In this document: piece by piece, positions 17,767 to 26,413 of the stretch
Layout of the letters: every line of letters starts with the position of its first letter
Numbering within the stretch: position 1 is the stretch's first letter
Assembly: GCF_016901575.1 (NCBI RefSeq)
Contig: NZ_JACJKQ010000020.1
Coordinates: forward strand, 1 to 35,270
Length of the DNA stretch: 35,270 nucleotides
Origin: Enorma phocaeensis
Lineage (GTDB): Bacteria; Actinomycetota; Coriobacteriia; Coriobacteriales; Coriobacteriaceae
Reading direction: 5' to 3'
The notes under the pieces: generated by a model
Databases searched by the model: none
What the model saw: only the letters and a program-made list of their open reading frames with translations
Told to the model about the DNA's origin: nothing
Position numbers and translations under genes: made by a program

Positions 17767-19062
17767 TTACTTCCTGAACGGAAGTTTGAACGGCAGGCCC
17801 TCGGCAACCTTTCCCAAATCTACCCCTTGAAGCGCCTTCCCGATTTCCTGAGCACCGCCGGCAACAGCAGAGCCAAGCTCGGCAGCGCCCTTTCCAGCCG
17901 CTTCGCCAAACACGGCCGCCCCATCGGCAATTGCACCACCGACCTGCTGGGCACCTCCCGCTGCGCCTGCGGCGACCTCCTCCACGAACTTTCCCGCCAC
18001 CTTATCCCACGCAGGGGCACGCTCAATGGTTCTCTCATCCATCTCTATTCCAAGAGCGTTTGAGAACGAACCGGTCTGCTCCATGAGCCAATCGAGTGCC
18101 GTGAGGGTCTTGTCAACAGCGAATGGGTGCAGCAATTTCTCGCTGCGAGCTTTATCCGCAGCCTGCTCAAGCGCAACGCGGAACGCCTCGATTCCGCTTC
18201 GAACCTTGCCCAGTCGATCCAGCCGCGCTTCGACAATGCCCTCGCGATGCTCCTCAAGAGACTCAGGCGTTTCGGAAAAGGCTCGCTCGAGTTCAACCAC
18301 AGACAGACGGTCACGCGTTTTGATGGCACAGGCAACGACCGCAAACCAGGCGGGAACGTCATCATGAGCGCTCTCCACAACATGAGAAAGGTCGTCGACT
18401 GAGCCGGACTTCACCATTTTCTCCGCGATACCTTGCAACTTCCCCAGCGCATAGGCAAGTGCCGTCGCCGTCGTCGGAGCGCAAGGGGCCAGCTTCGTCC
18501 ATGCGGTGTCGCTAAGGAACCCGGTTTTGGTCCGTATCGCCGCCGCTTCGTCGACCTCAAAGGAAGCACCCATGAGCTCTGCGATAACACGGTCCTTCTG
18601 GTCGCGCAGCAAATCGTTAACCTTGTCGTCAATGCGGGCAAGATAGTCCGTTATCTCCTGAATCGCCTGCTCCATAGCCATTTGGGTCATCATGCCAGCA
18701 ACACCCGTGGCCATTGCGGGGCTAAAAAGCTGACTTGGGTTCTCGAACTTGAGCCATTTGACAATCTGGCCGTTCGGTTTTTGAACCACACCGGACTGGA
18801 CCTTGCCCGGCTTTCCATATTTCTTAACAAGCTCTGCAGACTCTTTGGTCAATTTGACCCACCGGCCGGAGGTGTCTGTGGCTCTCTCTGCCACTTTTGC
18901 TATACCTCGTGCCATGCCTGCAGCTTTCGCTGTGAACTCGTATGAAGTCAGACCTTGCTCGTCAAGCCATTCTTTTACCTGCATGGGCTCACCTAGGAAG
19001 AGGAGCCCTTGCTCGTCCTCGACAACGCTGATTGCAAACTCTTCGCAATCGCCCTCGCTCAT
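17767..19062 (-). CDS. Hypothetical helical protein with Ala/Gly-rich C-terminus
   Basis: The 431-residue product belongs to no family I can name with confidence, though its middle (MAMEQAIQEITDYLARIDDKV, then WTKLAP) resembles uncharacterised actinobacterial proteins with a helical core. The C-terminal ~70 residues repeat Gly-Ala-rich helix segments (GAAGGAQQVGGAIADGA-like), echoing the Ala-rich half of the next gene's product. No signal peptide is present, but the hydrophobic ATGVAGMMTQMAM patch could touch a membrane. The start at 19062 has GGGGG upstream; ATG at 19098 and TTG at 19116 are alternatives. Sharing composition and orientation with the GIY-YIG-like gene suggests that the two proteins work together. 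Function is unknown. Confidence 0.68.
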   Translation of the reverse strand: MSEGDCEEFAISVVEDEQGLLFLGEPMQVKEWLDEQGLTSYEFTAKAAGMARGIAKVAERATDTSGRWVKLTKESAELVKKYGKPGKVQSGVVQKPNGQIVKWLKFENPSQLFSPAMATGVAGMMTQMAMEQAIQEITDYLARIDDKVNDLLRDQKDRVIAELMGASFEVDEAAAIRTKTGFLSDTAWTKLAPCAPTTATALAYALGKLQGIAEKMVKSGSVDDLSHVVESAHDDVPAWFAVVACAIKTRDRLSVVELERAFSETPESLEEHREGIVEARLDRLGKVRSGIEAFRVALEQAADKARSEKLLHPFAVDKTLTALDWLMEQTGSFSNALGIEMDERTIERAPAWDKVAGKFVEEVAAGAAGGAQQVGGAIADGAAVFGEAAGKGAAELGSAVAGGAQEIGKALQGVDLGKVAEGLPFKLPFRK

Positions 19063-19715
19063 AATCGACCCCCGACCATCACTTGCCCCATTAGTCATTC
19101 TTCGCCGCACAATCAAAACGCCGCATATTAATTGAGGCGCTCTTGGCTAACAGTTACAACTTTCTCATCCATGCCACTTACATGCAAGCGTTAGGTGTGT
19201 CCATAAATGCCTCGAAAGGAGCTGCGTTTGGATTTAAACAATCGAAACACCCTTGAGCCTATTGCTGGTAATGACCCTGCAAGGCCAGCGAACTCACCTC
19301 TCCGAGGTGAATCCGGTTATCCTCCGGCTCGAGCGCTTCCGCTATGTCCATCGTTGTCCTCTTCATCGTACTGGCGGTCGCGCCGCCCTCTCCGCTCAAA
19401 AAACCTCTCTTCGACTGACACCTCCTCGGCTATCATTGAAGTTTCTGGCGAAGAAAGTCCAGCAGGACCGCCCTCGCAGTCTCCCCGACGGCGCCCTCAT
19501 GGCCCCAGGGCTCATCAGAGTTGCAGTGGCGCATCACCCTCGAACACTCGACAAGAAGCCATAGTTTACCCACGTAGTCATTTATCATGGGCGGCCCGAG
19601 GTCGAGCCGCAGCCCCTCTGGAAATGCTGGTGCCCGGACAGCGTACCCACTCGTGGTATCCACGGTAGCCTAACAGAGATTTGTAAAAAGCGGTTCTCTT
19701 CTAGAGCAACCAATA
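19063..19715. other. Intergenic stretch with one weak gene relic
   Basis: Apart from the short minus-strand frame described separately at 19433-19663, this stretch shows no coding signal. TAATAT just upstream of the helical protein gene could be a -10 box, but no well-spaced -35 partner is evident. Confidence 0.4.
19433..19663 (-). pseudogene. Possible short gene relic
   Basis: A GTG-initiated frame of 76 codons reads PPMINDYVGKLWLLVECSRV and ends DFLRQKLQ. The order of charged and hydrophobic residues looks protein-like rather than like a shadow frame, and no real gene lies on the other strand. It has no clear ribosome site and may be the end of a lost gene. I cannot assign a family. Confidence 0.3.
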
Positions 19716-20642
19716 TCACTTGCCCAATTTATAAGCGAGGAAATAGACTGGGAAATCATATCCATCGCGAGATAGGATGGCCGAGGCGATGCGAGTGGCT
19801 GCATTTGGATCAGCCTCCACCGAAAGCGTCTTCTTGACCTCGAGGCCAAAGTCGTAACCCCTTAAGTGCGCCATATACCTATCCCAAAAGCCTTCGAAAT
19901 CGGAAACACTGACATAGGCGACGATGAAAGTTGCTGTTCCCAATGCGTTGTAATTGCATATCGCCTTGTCAATGTGGCTATCGATATATGACGAATGAAC
20001 GCTGTTGAGCTTAAGCCCTTCTATAAGCGCGACTTCTTTCCCGGATTTGCTGACGAGGATGTCTACCTCACCAGCGTTTTCGCCCTTACTGGACAAGCCG
20101 TGCCGAGCCTGGTCCTTAACTTCGGTATATCCCATGAGCGATAACACGTCGCGCAGGAAATCGTTCATGCTATCTTCAGGGCGCTCATACGAATATGTCG
20201 AGTTCAAGCATAGGCGTTCCCCAATCGAAACAAGATCAGTAAGCACACTGCGAGCCGTTTTGATATCGGTTTTTAAACGTACTTCGTTTGTCAAAGGGAG
20301 CTCATCGGCACCATCTACAGTCAAAGGAATAATCTTACGTACTTGGAATCCAGATACTTTAGAATTTAATCCTATTGAAATAGCATATTTTAAGTCGTCT
20401 ATATGCTTCTCGATGATCTCGATGCATCCCTCAGGACCTTCGATAGTGAAGTCAAGGGCTTTCATATTCCAATTGTCGCCCCTGATTCCAGCGTAGTATG
20501 CGTTGCCCAAATCCTCATACTCATAAGTGCAGCTCTCAAATGCTTCCGCAAGTCCCGAATTCCGGAATAGCTGCCGCAGTATTTGCCTCACGCGCCGCTC
20601 GAAGTCGTCGGGAATCGAATAGCTATAGTCATATTGGCCCAT
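19716..20642 (-). CDS. Restriction-endonuclease-like protein next to GmrSD
   Basis: The 308-residue product has an N-terminal helical region opening MGQYDYSYSIPDDFERRVRQ and a C-terminal domain with NAGEVDILV (189-197) followed by EVALIEGLKL (203-212). That Glu-x-Asp...Glu...Lys spacing resembles the PD-(D/E)XK nuclease core, with ExxK in place of ExK. This sort of domain is found in uncharacterised bacterial defence-associated proteins. The gene follows the DUF262-DUF1524 gene after 179 bases and has AAGGGGG ahead of its ATG. It may be an accessory nuclease of that system, which is inference. Active-site completeness cannot be judged without a structure. Confidence 0.62.
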   Translation of the reverse strand: MGQYDYSYSIPDDFERRVRQILRQLFRNSGLAEAFESCTYEYEDLGNAYYAGIRGDNWNMKALDFTIEGPEGCIEIIEKHIDDLKYAISIGLNSKVSGFQVRKIIPLTVDGADELPLTNEVRLKTDIKTARSVLTDLVSIGERLCLNSTYSYERPEDSMNDFLRDVLSLMGYTEVKDQARHGLSSKGENAGEVDILVSKSGKEVALIEGLKLNSVHSSYIDSHIDKAICNYNALGTATFIVAYVSVSDFEGFWDRYMAHLRGYDFGLEVKKTLSVEADPNAATRIASAILSRDGYDFPVYFLAYKLGK

Positions 20643-20821
20643 ACAAAGCCCCCTTGTTTCTTATCGACCAGGACAGACAGCCAGCACAAACACCCTCGTA
20701 GCCAACATGGCATAATCGCTGGGATCCAGTTGCCCGACCTTTAGCGAAGTCGACTTACGCAGGTAATGCAATGAGATGGATGTTGGCCTGCCTGAATGGC
20801 GGAGAGCCTCAACGCAGCTCG

Positions 20822-22600
20822 CTACTCACACAGCTTCCTGTATGCAGCCCGCACCGTTTCGGCCATAAGCAAGCGGCGCTGCCTCAGGAAATCCTGGTAC
20901 TCCATCTCCTCGAAGCCTAAGGGGAGCGCATTCTGCTTGCAGGTCAACGCATAGCCCGTCTCGCCGAGTTTTTGCCGAAATTCGCCGACGTACTCCGCGG
21001 GCGCTTTGTCCCCGATGTCGATGTTCGTGTTGTAGTCGAGGTAGGTGAAGTTTGCAATTTGGTTGCGATCCCTGTCGTTGTCGTAGCCAATCTGGGTGAG
21101 GTAGTTCTTGGGGAAGATATGGTGCTTGTCGATGGAGGTCTTGCCCCCGCTCGAACCGATGATGAAATGCTGGGACAATGGAGACGTGCTGAAAAGCATC
21201 GGCGTTCCGAGAACGATAAGAGACGCAACGTAGCCGAACCACGCGGGCGAGTTCGCTGAAGACCCCTCCAAGCTGCTCGGCAGCGTATAGGTGAAGTAGT
21301 CATCGGTAAGAACAGTCGAGATTGTGGTCTCAAGGTAAGAGACAAAACCTTCGGCGTCCTTCACATCGCGCAGGTCGGCGAACTGCTTCTCTACCTCCGA
21401 CTCGGTCGAACCCGTATAGAAGCCAGTGACAGTCGCCATGAAGATCCACTTGGTGATTACCTGGTTGAGCCTCATCGGGGACACCTTGTACGAGTACTTC
21501 CCGACAAGATAGAGCACGTAGCTGAACACGACCGCATTGGTGGAGGCAACAATCGAGCCCTTCAGGTAGCCAGCGCGAACAAAGAGATTAAGGAAGGCGT
21601 GCCAGTTGTTCAAGTCGGTCGCCAAACCTAGCGCCTCCTTGAACTTGGCAAGGTTCTCCTCCCGCGTCTCTGGTGACGTGACCCCGGTCTGCAGGTTCTT
21701 TCCCCGTAGGAGCATGTAGGCGTACTTCAGTCGGGCGCGGTGGAAGCCGACGCCGACGGCGATGCGAATAAGATGCGATGGGTCAACGGCGATAATCTGA
21801 TTGTAGGGCGTATGATCAGCAGGAATCCTCGACTCCGCGCAGAAGGCCCCAATTTTATCGTGAACCCCGTTGTCGAACACGGCGAGCAGCGTCTCTATGA
21901 AGTTTTTCTCGGTGAGCTTCGTTCCGCCCGAGTTCACGCGCACGAATATCTCTGCGACGTCCTCCTCGTCAGCCCTCGAGTTTATCTTCAACGTCGGAAG
22001 CGTGTAGATTCCCAAGTTCAGGAGGTCGTTGATGTTCTGCTCTATGACGTCTTCTTCCTCATCGGTCAAAGACTCCCTACCATTCTTCTCTCTGCCTTCG
22101 TTCGCCTGCTTGATGAATGCTTTCCTGAACTTGGACACAGAATGGTCTTTGTCGGCCTCGAACACTGAACTGATGGAACTTACCCACTCGGAATTTCGCT
22201 CATACGCCTGTGTCCAGACCGCGAACTCCCTCGTCAGAGGATTGAATGATATCCGAATCTTTCTCTCCGTGTAATTCTTGTCCCGGATAGAGACGCCATG
22301 CATCGCGGCAAGAAGCGCAGTTAAGCGTTGTTGTCCATCGATGACAAGATCATCTGGCTGCTTATATATCTTCTCGTTTCGACCGATTTGCCCGACATTC
22401 TCGTAGTTCTCTGGAGAAGACCAGAGCATGATGTAGCCGATAGGGTACCCCTTCATCATCGAGTCAAGAAGGTTGCGAACCTTGCTGTCCGGCCAAACGA
22501 AGGGCCTCTGCAGGTCGGGAAGGCCTATCTTGCCGATTTCTACATCGCGCAGAAGATCCTCAACTTTGCTAGGAATGTTGTCGAACAGTTCTTTACCCAT
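20822..22600 (-). CDS. GmrSD-type restriction protein (DUF262 and DUF1524)
   Basis: The 592-residue protein joins a ParB-like DUF262 domain to an HNH-type DUF1524 domain in one chain, the layout of single-polypeptide type IV (modification-dependent) GmrSD restriction enzymes, which use nucleotide hydrolysis to cut glucosylated or otherwise modified phage DNA. Visible motifs are LPDLQRPFVW (27-36), the nucleotide-binding IDGQQRLTAL (87-96), and the nuclease motif DKHHIFPKNYL (491-501) followed by NQIANFTYLD. Key residues are intact, so it is probably active. It starts 12 bases after a truncated upstream frame, with AAGG upstream, so it may be co-transcribed with that relic. It is a second, independent defence gene in the island. 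The exact target modification is unknown. Confidence 0.85.
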   Translation of the reverse strand: MGKELFDNIPSKVEDLLRDVEIGKIGLPDLQRPFVWPDSKVRNLLDSMMKGYPIGYIMLWSSPENYENVGQIGRNEKIYKQPDDLVIDGQQRLTALLAAMHGVSIRDKNYTERKIRISFNPLTREFAVWTQAYERNSEWVSSISSVFEADKDHSVSKFRKAFIKQANEGREKNGRESLTDEEEDVIEQNINDLLNLGIYTLPTLKINSRADEEDVAEIFVRVNSGGTKLTEKNFIETLLAVFDNGVHDKIGAFCAESRIPADHTPYNQIIAVDPSHLIRIAVGVGFHRARLKYAYMLLRGKNLQTGVTSPETREENLAKFKEALGLATDLNNWHAFLNLFVRAGYLKGSIVASTNAVVFSYVLYLVGKYSYKVSPMRLNQVITKWIFMATVTGFYTGSTESEVEKQFADLRDVKDAEGFVSYLETTISTVLTDDYFTYTLPSSLEGSSANSPAWFGYVASLIVLGTPMLFSTSPLSQHFIIGSSGGKTSIDKHHIFPKNYLTQIGYDNDRDRNQIANFTYLDYNTNIDIGDKAPAEYVGEFRQKLGETGYALTCKQNALPLGFEEMEYQDFLRQRRLLMAETVRAAYRKLCE

Positions 22601-22612
22601 TGCTACTTAACC

Positions 22613-22831
22613 TTACCTGAATTTCTCCACCAGAAGCTTGCCAATCATCTCCATCATAGCGCGATGCTTGTCCTCATCCTCGAAGAGCGTGGTGAACGCC
22701 TCGGTATTGTCTAGGTACGCCTGCCGAACAGAGTAGGAAACGCAGTAAGCCAGGAGCCCATAATGGACCCCCATCGATGGCCCGGCGCATCCGCCGAGAA
22801 TAATCCTGTCTGGAATAATCCTCGGAAGCAA
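22613..22831 (-). pseudogene. C-terminal relic of a larger protein
   Basis: The last ~45 codons read YSVRQAYLDNTEAFTTLFED and end IGKLLVEKFR. This resembles the extreme C-terminus of a large restriction or helicase subunit, while the upstream sequence soon turns non-coding. The stop lies 12 bases before the GmrSD-like gene, as in an operon. The missing body of the gene was probably deleted. Assignment to a restriction subunit is tentative. Confidence 0.4.
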
Positions 22832-22943
22832 GTGTCATCAGGGCCAGCGATGGCAAGCATCGGCAAACCCCGCCCACTGCATGTCCAAGCAGGGGGCCTC
22901 AACCCACCCGCCGCCAGACGCGACGCCACACACTCGTGCGCAC

Positions 22944-23521
22944 TCAGCACCACCGTATCGGGTTGCCCGTTTCGATCGAGGCAACGAACAGCCTCCTGAT
23001 TCGCTCGGCGGTCCCGTATTTCCCCTCGTAGAGGAACGGCGCCCTCTCGGAGGTGACGAGAAACTCTCGCTCGGTCTTCGGGGCGCCTTCAGGACCAATG
23101 GAGTCGAAGGCCTCCGTCGTCGCATCGATGTCCAGACAGACGATTCTCATCCGTTGGTGGTCGCTTTCATCCGGCTCCCCGCACGGAACCTGCCTGAAGT
23201 GCGTGGTCTCCACCGGCTGCTGTCCCGCATGCCAGAAGCGAACCTTTTCGTCGACCATGCACGCCTCGTGCAAGGGCCCATCATCCAAGGGAACGACCGC
23301 GCCCCCACCGATGTCCAGATTGTCTCTCCCGACTCCGCATCTTGCAAAACCCACTCGTCGACATCGACGACCTTTTCGATGAACCGGTCGAGCTTCGCAT
23401 CAAGCTTGCGCGAGGAGAGATAGCCCTCCGTGTCGACATACACGTCCTCCAAAGGGACGGGGCCCGGCCTGAGCCTCCCCTCTTCAAAACATCTGCAGCG
23501 AACCGACGCATCGAGACCCAT
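22944..23521 (-). pseudogene. Frameshifted conserved hypothetical gene
   Basis: The first part, from ATG at 23521, reads MGLDASVRCRCFEEGRLRPG and continues LEDVYVDTEGYLSSRKLD, the opening of a common uncharacterised bacterial family (MGLDAxVxCxC). After a frameshift between about 23310 and 23340 the same protein resumes as DNLDIGGGAVVPLDDG, continues through MRIVCLDIDATTEAFDS, and ends ETGNPIRWC. One shift is enough to join both halves, so this is either a recent inactivation or a sequencing error. The function of the family is not known to me. Confidence 0.55.
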
Positions 23522-23696
23522 ACTTGCTCCCATCTCACTTGCCTTTTCATCAATCTACCAGCCCGGGCGGACACATCCCTCAAAGCAAGCATCGTCGAAA
23601 GCGAACAGGCCCCACATAGTGCGTCACCGGCCACGTTGTCGCAGCGCGCCTCAAACCACGGCGATGCCCCCGCCCCCTCCCGCCATCGCGTCCAGC

Positions 23697-24254
23697 TCAG
23701 GCAAGCACGTTCCCAAGCGCTGCGCGGTACCAGCGGTCGAGCTCTTCCGGGCTCTGCTTGAGTCCGCCGCGGACCCACCATTGCACCATCTCGACAAAGC
23801 TGCCTGCGGCAAGGTCCACCAAATAGTCCACCGGTATATCCTGCTCGGCCGCCCAGGCGCGCGACACGCGCGGCGACACGAGCTCCTCAAGGCTGTCCGT
23901 AAAGTAGCGCGTGAACACCCCGCCGCTCTCGCCGGCAAGGAGCCTCAGCACGTTGTCGCTATCCTCTATGAGATGCTGGAGCAGGTGAAGAAAGACCGAG
24001 GGGGCGCCCGCGCCCTCCTGGCCGTCGCGGTGCGCCCGCTCCCCCGCTGCAGACGTCACATGGTCAAACAGCTCTTCGCACAGCTCGCGCAGCAGGTCGT
24101 CCTTTGTCTCAAAGTTATCGTAAAAGGTCGTCCGACCCACGTCGGCGCGCTCGATAATGTCGCGCACCGTGATCGAGGTGTACGAGCGCTCCGCGAGCAG
24201 CCCCTCGAACGCGGAGAAGATCGCCGCCCTCGTCTTTCTGCGCCTCCGGTCCAT
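23697..24254 (-). CDS. TetR-family transcriptional regulator
   Basis: The 185-residue product has the TetR N-terminal helix-turn-helix: SITVRDIIERADVGRTTFYD with the preceding helix AIFSAFEGLL. The C-terminal part is a helical ligand domain with GGVFTRYF-like sequence. ATG at 24254 has GGGAGG eight bases upstream; the frame extends further upstream but without coding character. It is transcribed divergently from the metal ATPase gene over a 170-base region that holds a palindrome, so it probably represses the ATPase, itself, or both. The inducer is not evident: metal sensing is unusual for TetR proteins, so the ligand may be something else. Confidence 0.85.
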   Translation of the reverse strand: MDRRRRKTRAAIFSAFEGLLAERSYTSITVRDIIERADVGRTTFYDNFETKDDLLRELCEELFDHVTSAAGERAHRDGQEGAGAPSVFLHLLQHLIEDSDNVLRLLAGESGGVFTRYFTDSLEELVSPRVSRAWAAEQDIPVDYLVDLAAGSFVEMVQWWVRGGLKQSPEELDRWYRAALGNVLA

Positions 24255-24343
24255 CGCCTGCGCCTCCCGTACACATCGGCCTCTCTGTTCGGTATCGAAC
24301 CGGCATGGCCCAATGTCCGTTGCCGCTCCGCACCTTTCGCACG

Positions 24344-24372
24344 ATACTAGTTTACGAACATCTTGTTCGCAA
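24344..24372 (-). promoter_or_regulatory. Predicted promoter of the TetR gene
   Basis: TTGCGA (24367-24372) and TAGTAT (24344-24349) on the minus strand are separated by 17 bases, each with four of six consensus matches. The palindrome at 24355-24369 lies inside it, suiting autorepression. Confidence 0.4.
24355..24369. promoter_or_regulatory. Palindromic candidate TetR operator
   Basis: CGAAC, ATCTT, GTTCG is a perfect 5-5-5 inverted repeat midway in the divergent tetR/ATPase control region. A second, shorter one, GGTA-N7-TACC, follows at 24374-24388. TetR proteins usually bind palindromes of about 15 bases or more, so this is the best operator candidate here. Confidence 0.5.
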
Positions 24373-24424
24373 TGGTATGCAACGTACCGAACTTTACCTC
24401 CGCTCATCCGAAGGAGGAAACGCC

Positions 24425-26314
24425 ATGCTCAAGCGCTTCACCGACTTCCTCGCCGGAGTGCCCATGACCATCGTCTCGGGCATCTTTCTGCTGCTCGACC
24501 TGGTACCGCACCTTTCTGGGAAGCTCACCGGATCAGAGATAGGCGCGCTCCCGATACCCTTCGACCCCGCATGGGCGACCATCTTCATCAGCGGAGTTCC
24601 CCTCGTGTACCTGGGCGCCTGGCGCGTCATCCACAACAAGGGCATTTCCAAGATATCCTCAGCGCTGCTCATCGACGTCGCCATGGTCGCCGCCATCGCC
24701 ATCGGCGAGCTGTTTGCGGCGGGCGAGGTCGCCTTCATTATGGCCCTCGGCGCGATTCTAGAGGACAAAACCACCGAGCGCGCCCGCAAGGGCATCAAGA
24801 GCCTCATCGCGCTCGCTCCCACCATGGCGCGGCGCATAGACGGCGGCACGGAGGCAGAGGTGCCCGCCGACCAGATCCTCTCCGGGGAGCTCGTCCGCGT
24901 GCGCCCCGGAGAGACCATCCCCGTCGACGGCCGCATCGTCGCCGGAGAGAGCTCGGTGGACCAGTCGGTCATGACCGGCGAGTCGCTACCGCAGGACAAA
25001 GGTCCCGGCGACGAGGTGTTCAGCGGCACGATCAACCGCTTTGGCTCGATCGATGTCGAGGCGACCAAGGTGGGGCAGGACAGCTCGCTCTCCCGCCTCA
25101 TCCGCATGGTCGAGGATGCCGAGGGCAAGCAGGCGCCCATGCAGCGCATCGCCGACCGCGTCGCCAGCTGGCTCGTACCGGTGGCACTGCTCATCGCCGT
25201 CGGCGCCTACCTCATCACGGGAGACCTGGTGAAGGCGGTCACGGTGCTCGTGGTCTTTTGTCCGTGCGCGCTCGTACTCGCGACACCTACCGCCATCATG
25301 GCGGCGATCGGGCAGGCGACCAAGCACGGCGTCATCATCAAGAGCGGCGAGGCGCTCGAGCGCATGGGCAAGGTCGACATCATCGCCTTCGACAAGACCG
25401 GCACCCTCACCTACGGACGCCTCGAGGTGAGCGACGTCATATCGTTCGACGGACGGCCGCCGCAAGAGCTGCTCGCGCTGGCCGCCGCGGCCGAAGTCCG
25501 CAGCGAGCATCCGCTGGGCAAGGCGGTTGTGGCACAAGCCGCCGCAGAAGGCGTCGCCGTCGCCGAGCCCGATGCGTTTGCCATGGATGCCGGGCGGGGC
25601 GTGCGGGCGCGCATGGGCGCCGCCGCAGTCCTTTGCGGCAGCGCGGCATACCTCGCCGAGCACCAGGTGGCCTGCACGGCTGCCGACGTCCCGCTCAAAC
25701 GCCTGCGCGCCGAGGGCAAGGCGACGGTGCTCGTCGCCATTGACGGCAGGCTTGCCGGCGTCATCGCCCTCTCCGACACCCTTCGCCCCTCCGCCGCAGA
25801 GATGACGAGGCGGCTTGCCGGCATGGGCGTGCGCACCGTGCTGCTGACCGGCGACTCCAGCGCCGCGGCGAGCTACTTTGCCGGGCGCGCCGGCGTCAGC
25901 GAGGTGCACGCCGAGCTGCTGCCCGAAGAAAAGGTCGACGCCATCGAGAGACTACGCACCAGCGGGCATGTGGTCTGCATGGTCGGAGACGGCGTGAACG
26001 ACGCCCCCGCCCTCAAGACCGCCGACGTGAGCGTCGCCATGGGAGAGATGGGCTCCGACATAGCCGTGGACGCCGCCGACATAGCCCTCATGGGTGACGA
26101 CGTGTCCAAGATCCCCTACCTCAAGCGCCTCTCAAACGCATGCGTCGCCACCATCAAGTTTGGCATCACGCTGTCCATGTGCCTCAACGCCGTCGCCATC
26201 ACCCTGTCGCTCGTCGGCTGGCTCACGCCGGTGACCGGAGCGCTCTGGCACAACGCAGGGTCCGTCCTTGTGGTGCTCATCGCCGCGCTGCTCTACGACC
26301 GCAGGTTTGACTAG
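24425..26314 (+). CDS. P1B-type heavy-metal transporting ATPase
   Basis: This membrane pump uses ATP to move a transition metal across the cytoplasmic membrane. The 629-residue protein has TGES (184-187) in the actuator domain, CPC (279-281) in the ion-path helix, DKTGT (323-327) with the phosphorylated Asp, SEHPLG in the nucleotide domain and GDGVNDAP near the end, followed by two closing membrane helices with LWHNAGS. The N-terminal metal-binding domain common in CopA or ZntA is absent, so this is a short form. CPC with HNxxS in the last helix leaves the metal undecided among Zn/Cd, Co and Cu. The start follows AAGGAGG; the frame is open further upstream to 24305 but that part is the promoter region. 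Control by the divergent TetR protein is likely. Confidence 0.9.
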   Translation: MLKRFTDFLAGVPMTIVSGIFLLLDLVPHLSGKLTGSEIGALPIPFDPAWATIFISGVPLVYLGAWRVIHNKGISKISSALLIDVAMVAAIAIGELFAAGEVAFIMALGAILEDKTTERARKGIKSLIALAPTMARRIDGGTEAEVPADQILSGELVRVRPGETIPVDGRIVAGESSVDQSVMTGESLPQDKGPGDEVFSGTINRFGSIDVEATKVGQDSSLSRLIRMVEDAEGKQAPMQRIADRVASWLVPVALLIAVGAYLITGDLVKAVTVLVVFCPCALVLATPTAIMAAIGQATKHGVIIKSGEALERMGKVDIIAFDKTGTLTYGRLEVSDVISFDGRPPQELLALAAAAEVRSEHPLGKAVVAQAAAEGVAVAEPDAFAMDAGRGVRARMGAAAVLCGSAAYLAEHQVACTAADVPLKRLRAEGKATVLVAIDGRLAGVIALSDTLRPSAAEMTRRLAGMGVRTVLLTGDSSAAASYFAGRAGVSEVHAELLPEEKVDAIERLRTSGHVVCMVGDGVNDAPALKTADVSVAMGEMGSDIAVDAADIALMGDDVSKIPYLKRLSNACVATIKFGITLSMCLNAVAITLSLVGWLTPVTGALWHNAGSVLVVLIAALLYDRRFD

Positions 26315-26371
26315 GACCACGAGCCGAGAAGACGCCCGCCAGAAGCGAACGGGAAAGTGCGTCACCTTAAT

Positions 26372-26401
26372 AAAAAACGGGCCCGCATGATGCAGGCCCG
26401 T
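26372..26401 (-). terminator. Intrinsic terminator after tRNA-Ala
   Basis: ACGGGCC (26377-26383) and GGCCCGT (26395-26401) form a stem with the extra inner pairing GCAT/ATGC, and six A residues at 26372-26377 become a U-tract on the minus strand. It lies just past the 3' end of the tRNA gene. It may also act on the convergent ATPase transcript. Confidence 0.75.
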
Positions 26402-26413
26402 CCAAATTGCTTG

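Noticed and set aside
24157-25743. Long plus-strand frame of 528 codons
   Set aside because: It is a shadow frame, extremely Arg/Ala/Pro-rich, over the tetR and metal ATPase genes, which have full family motifs.
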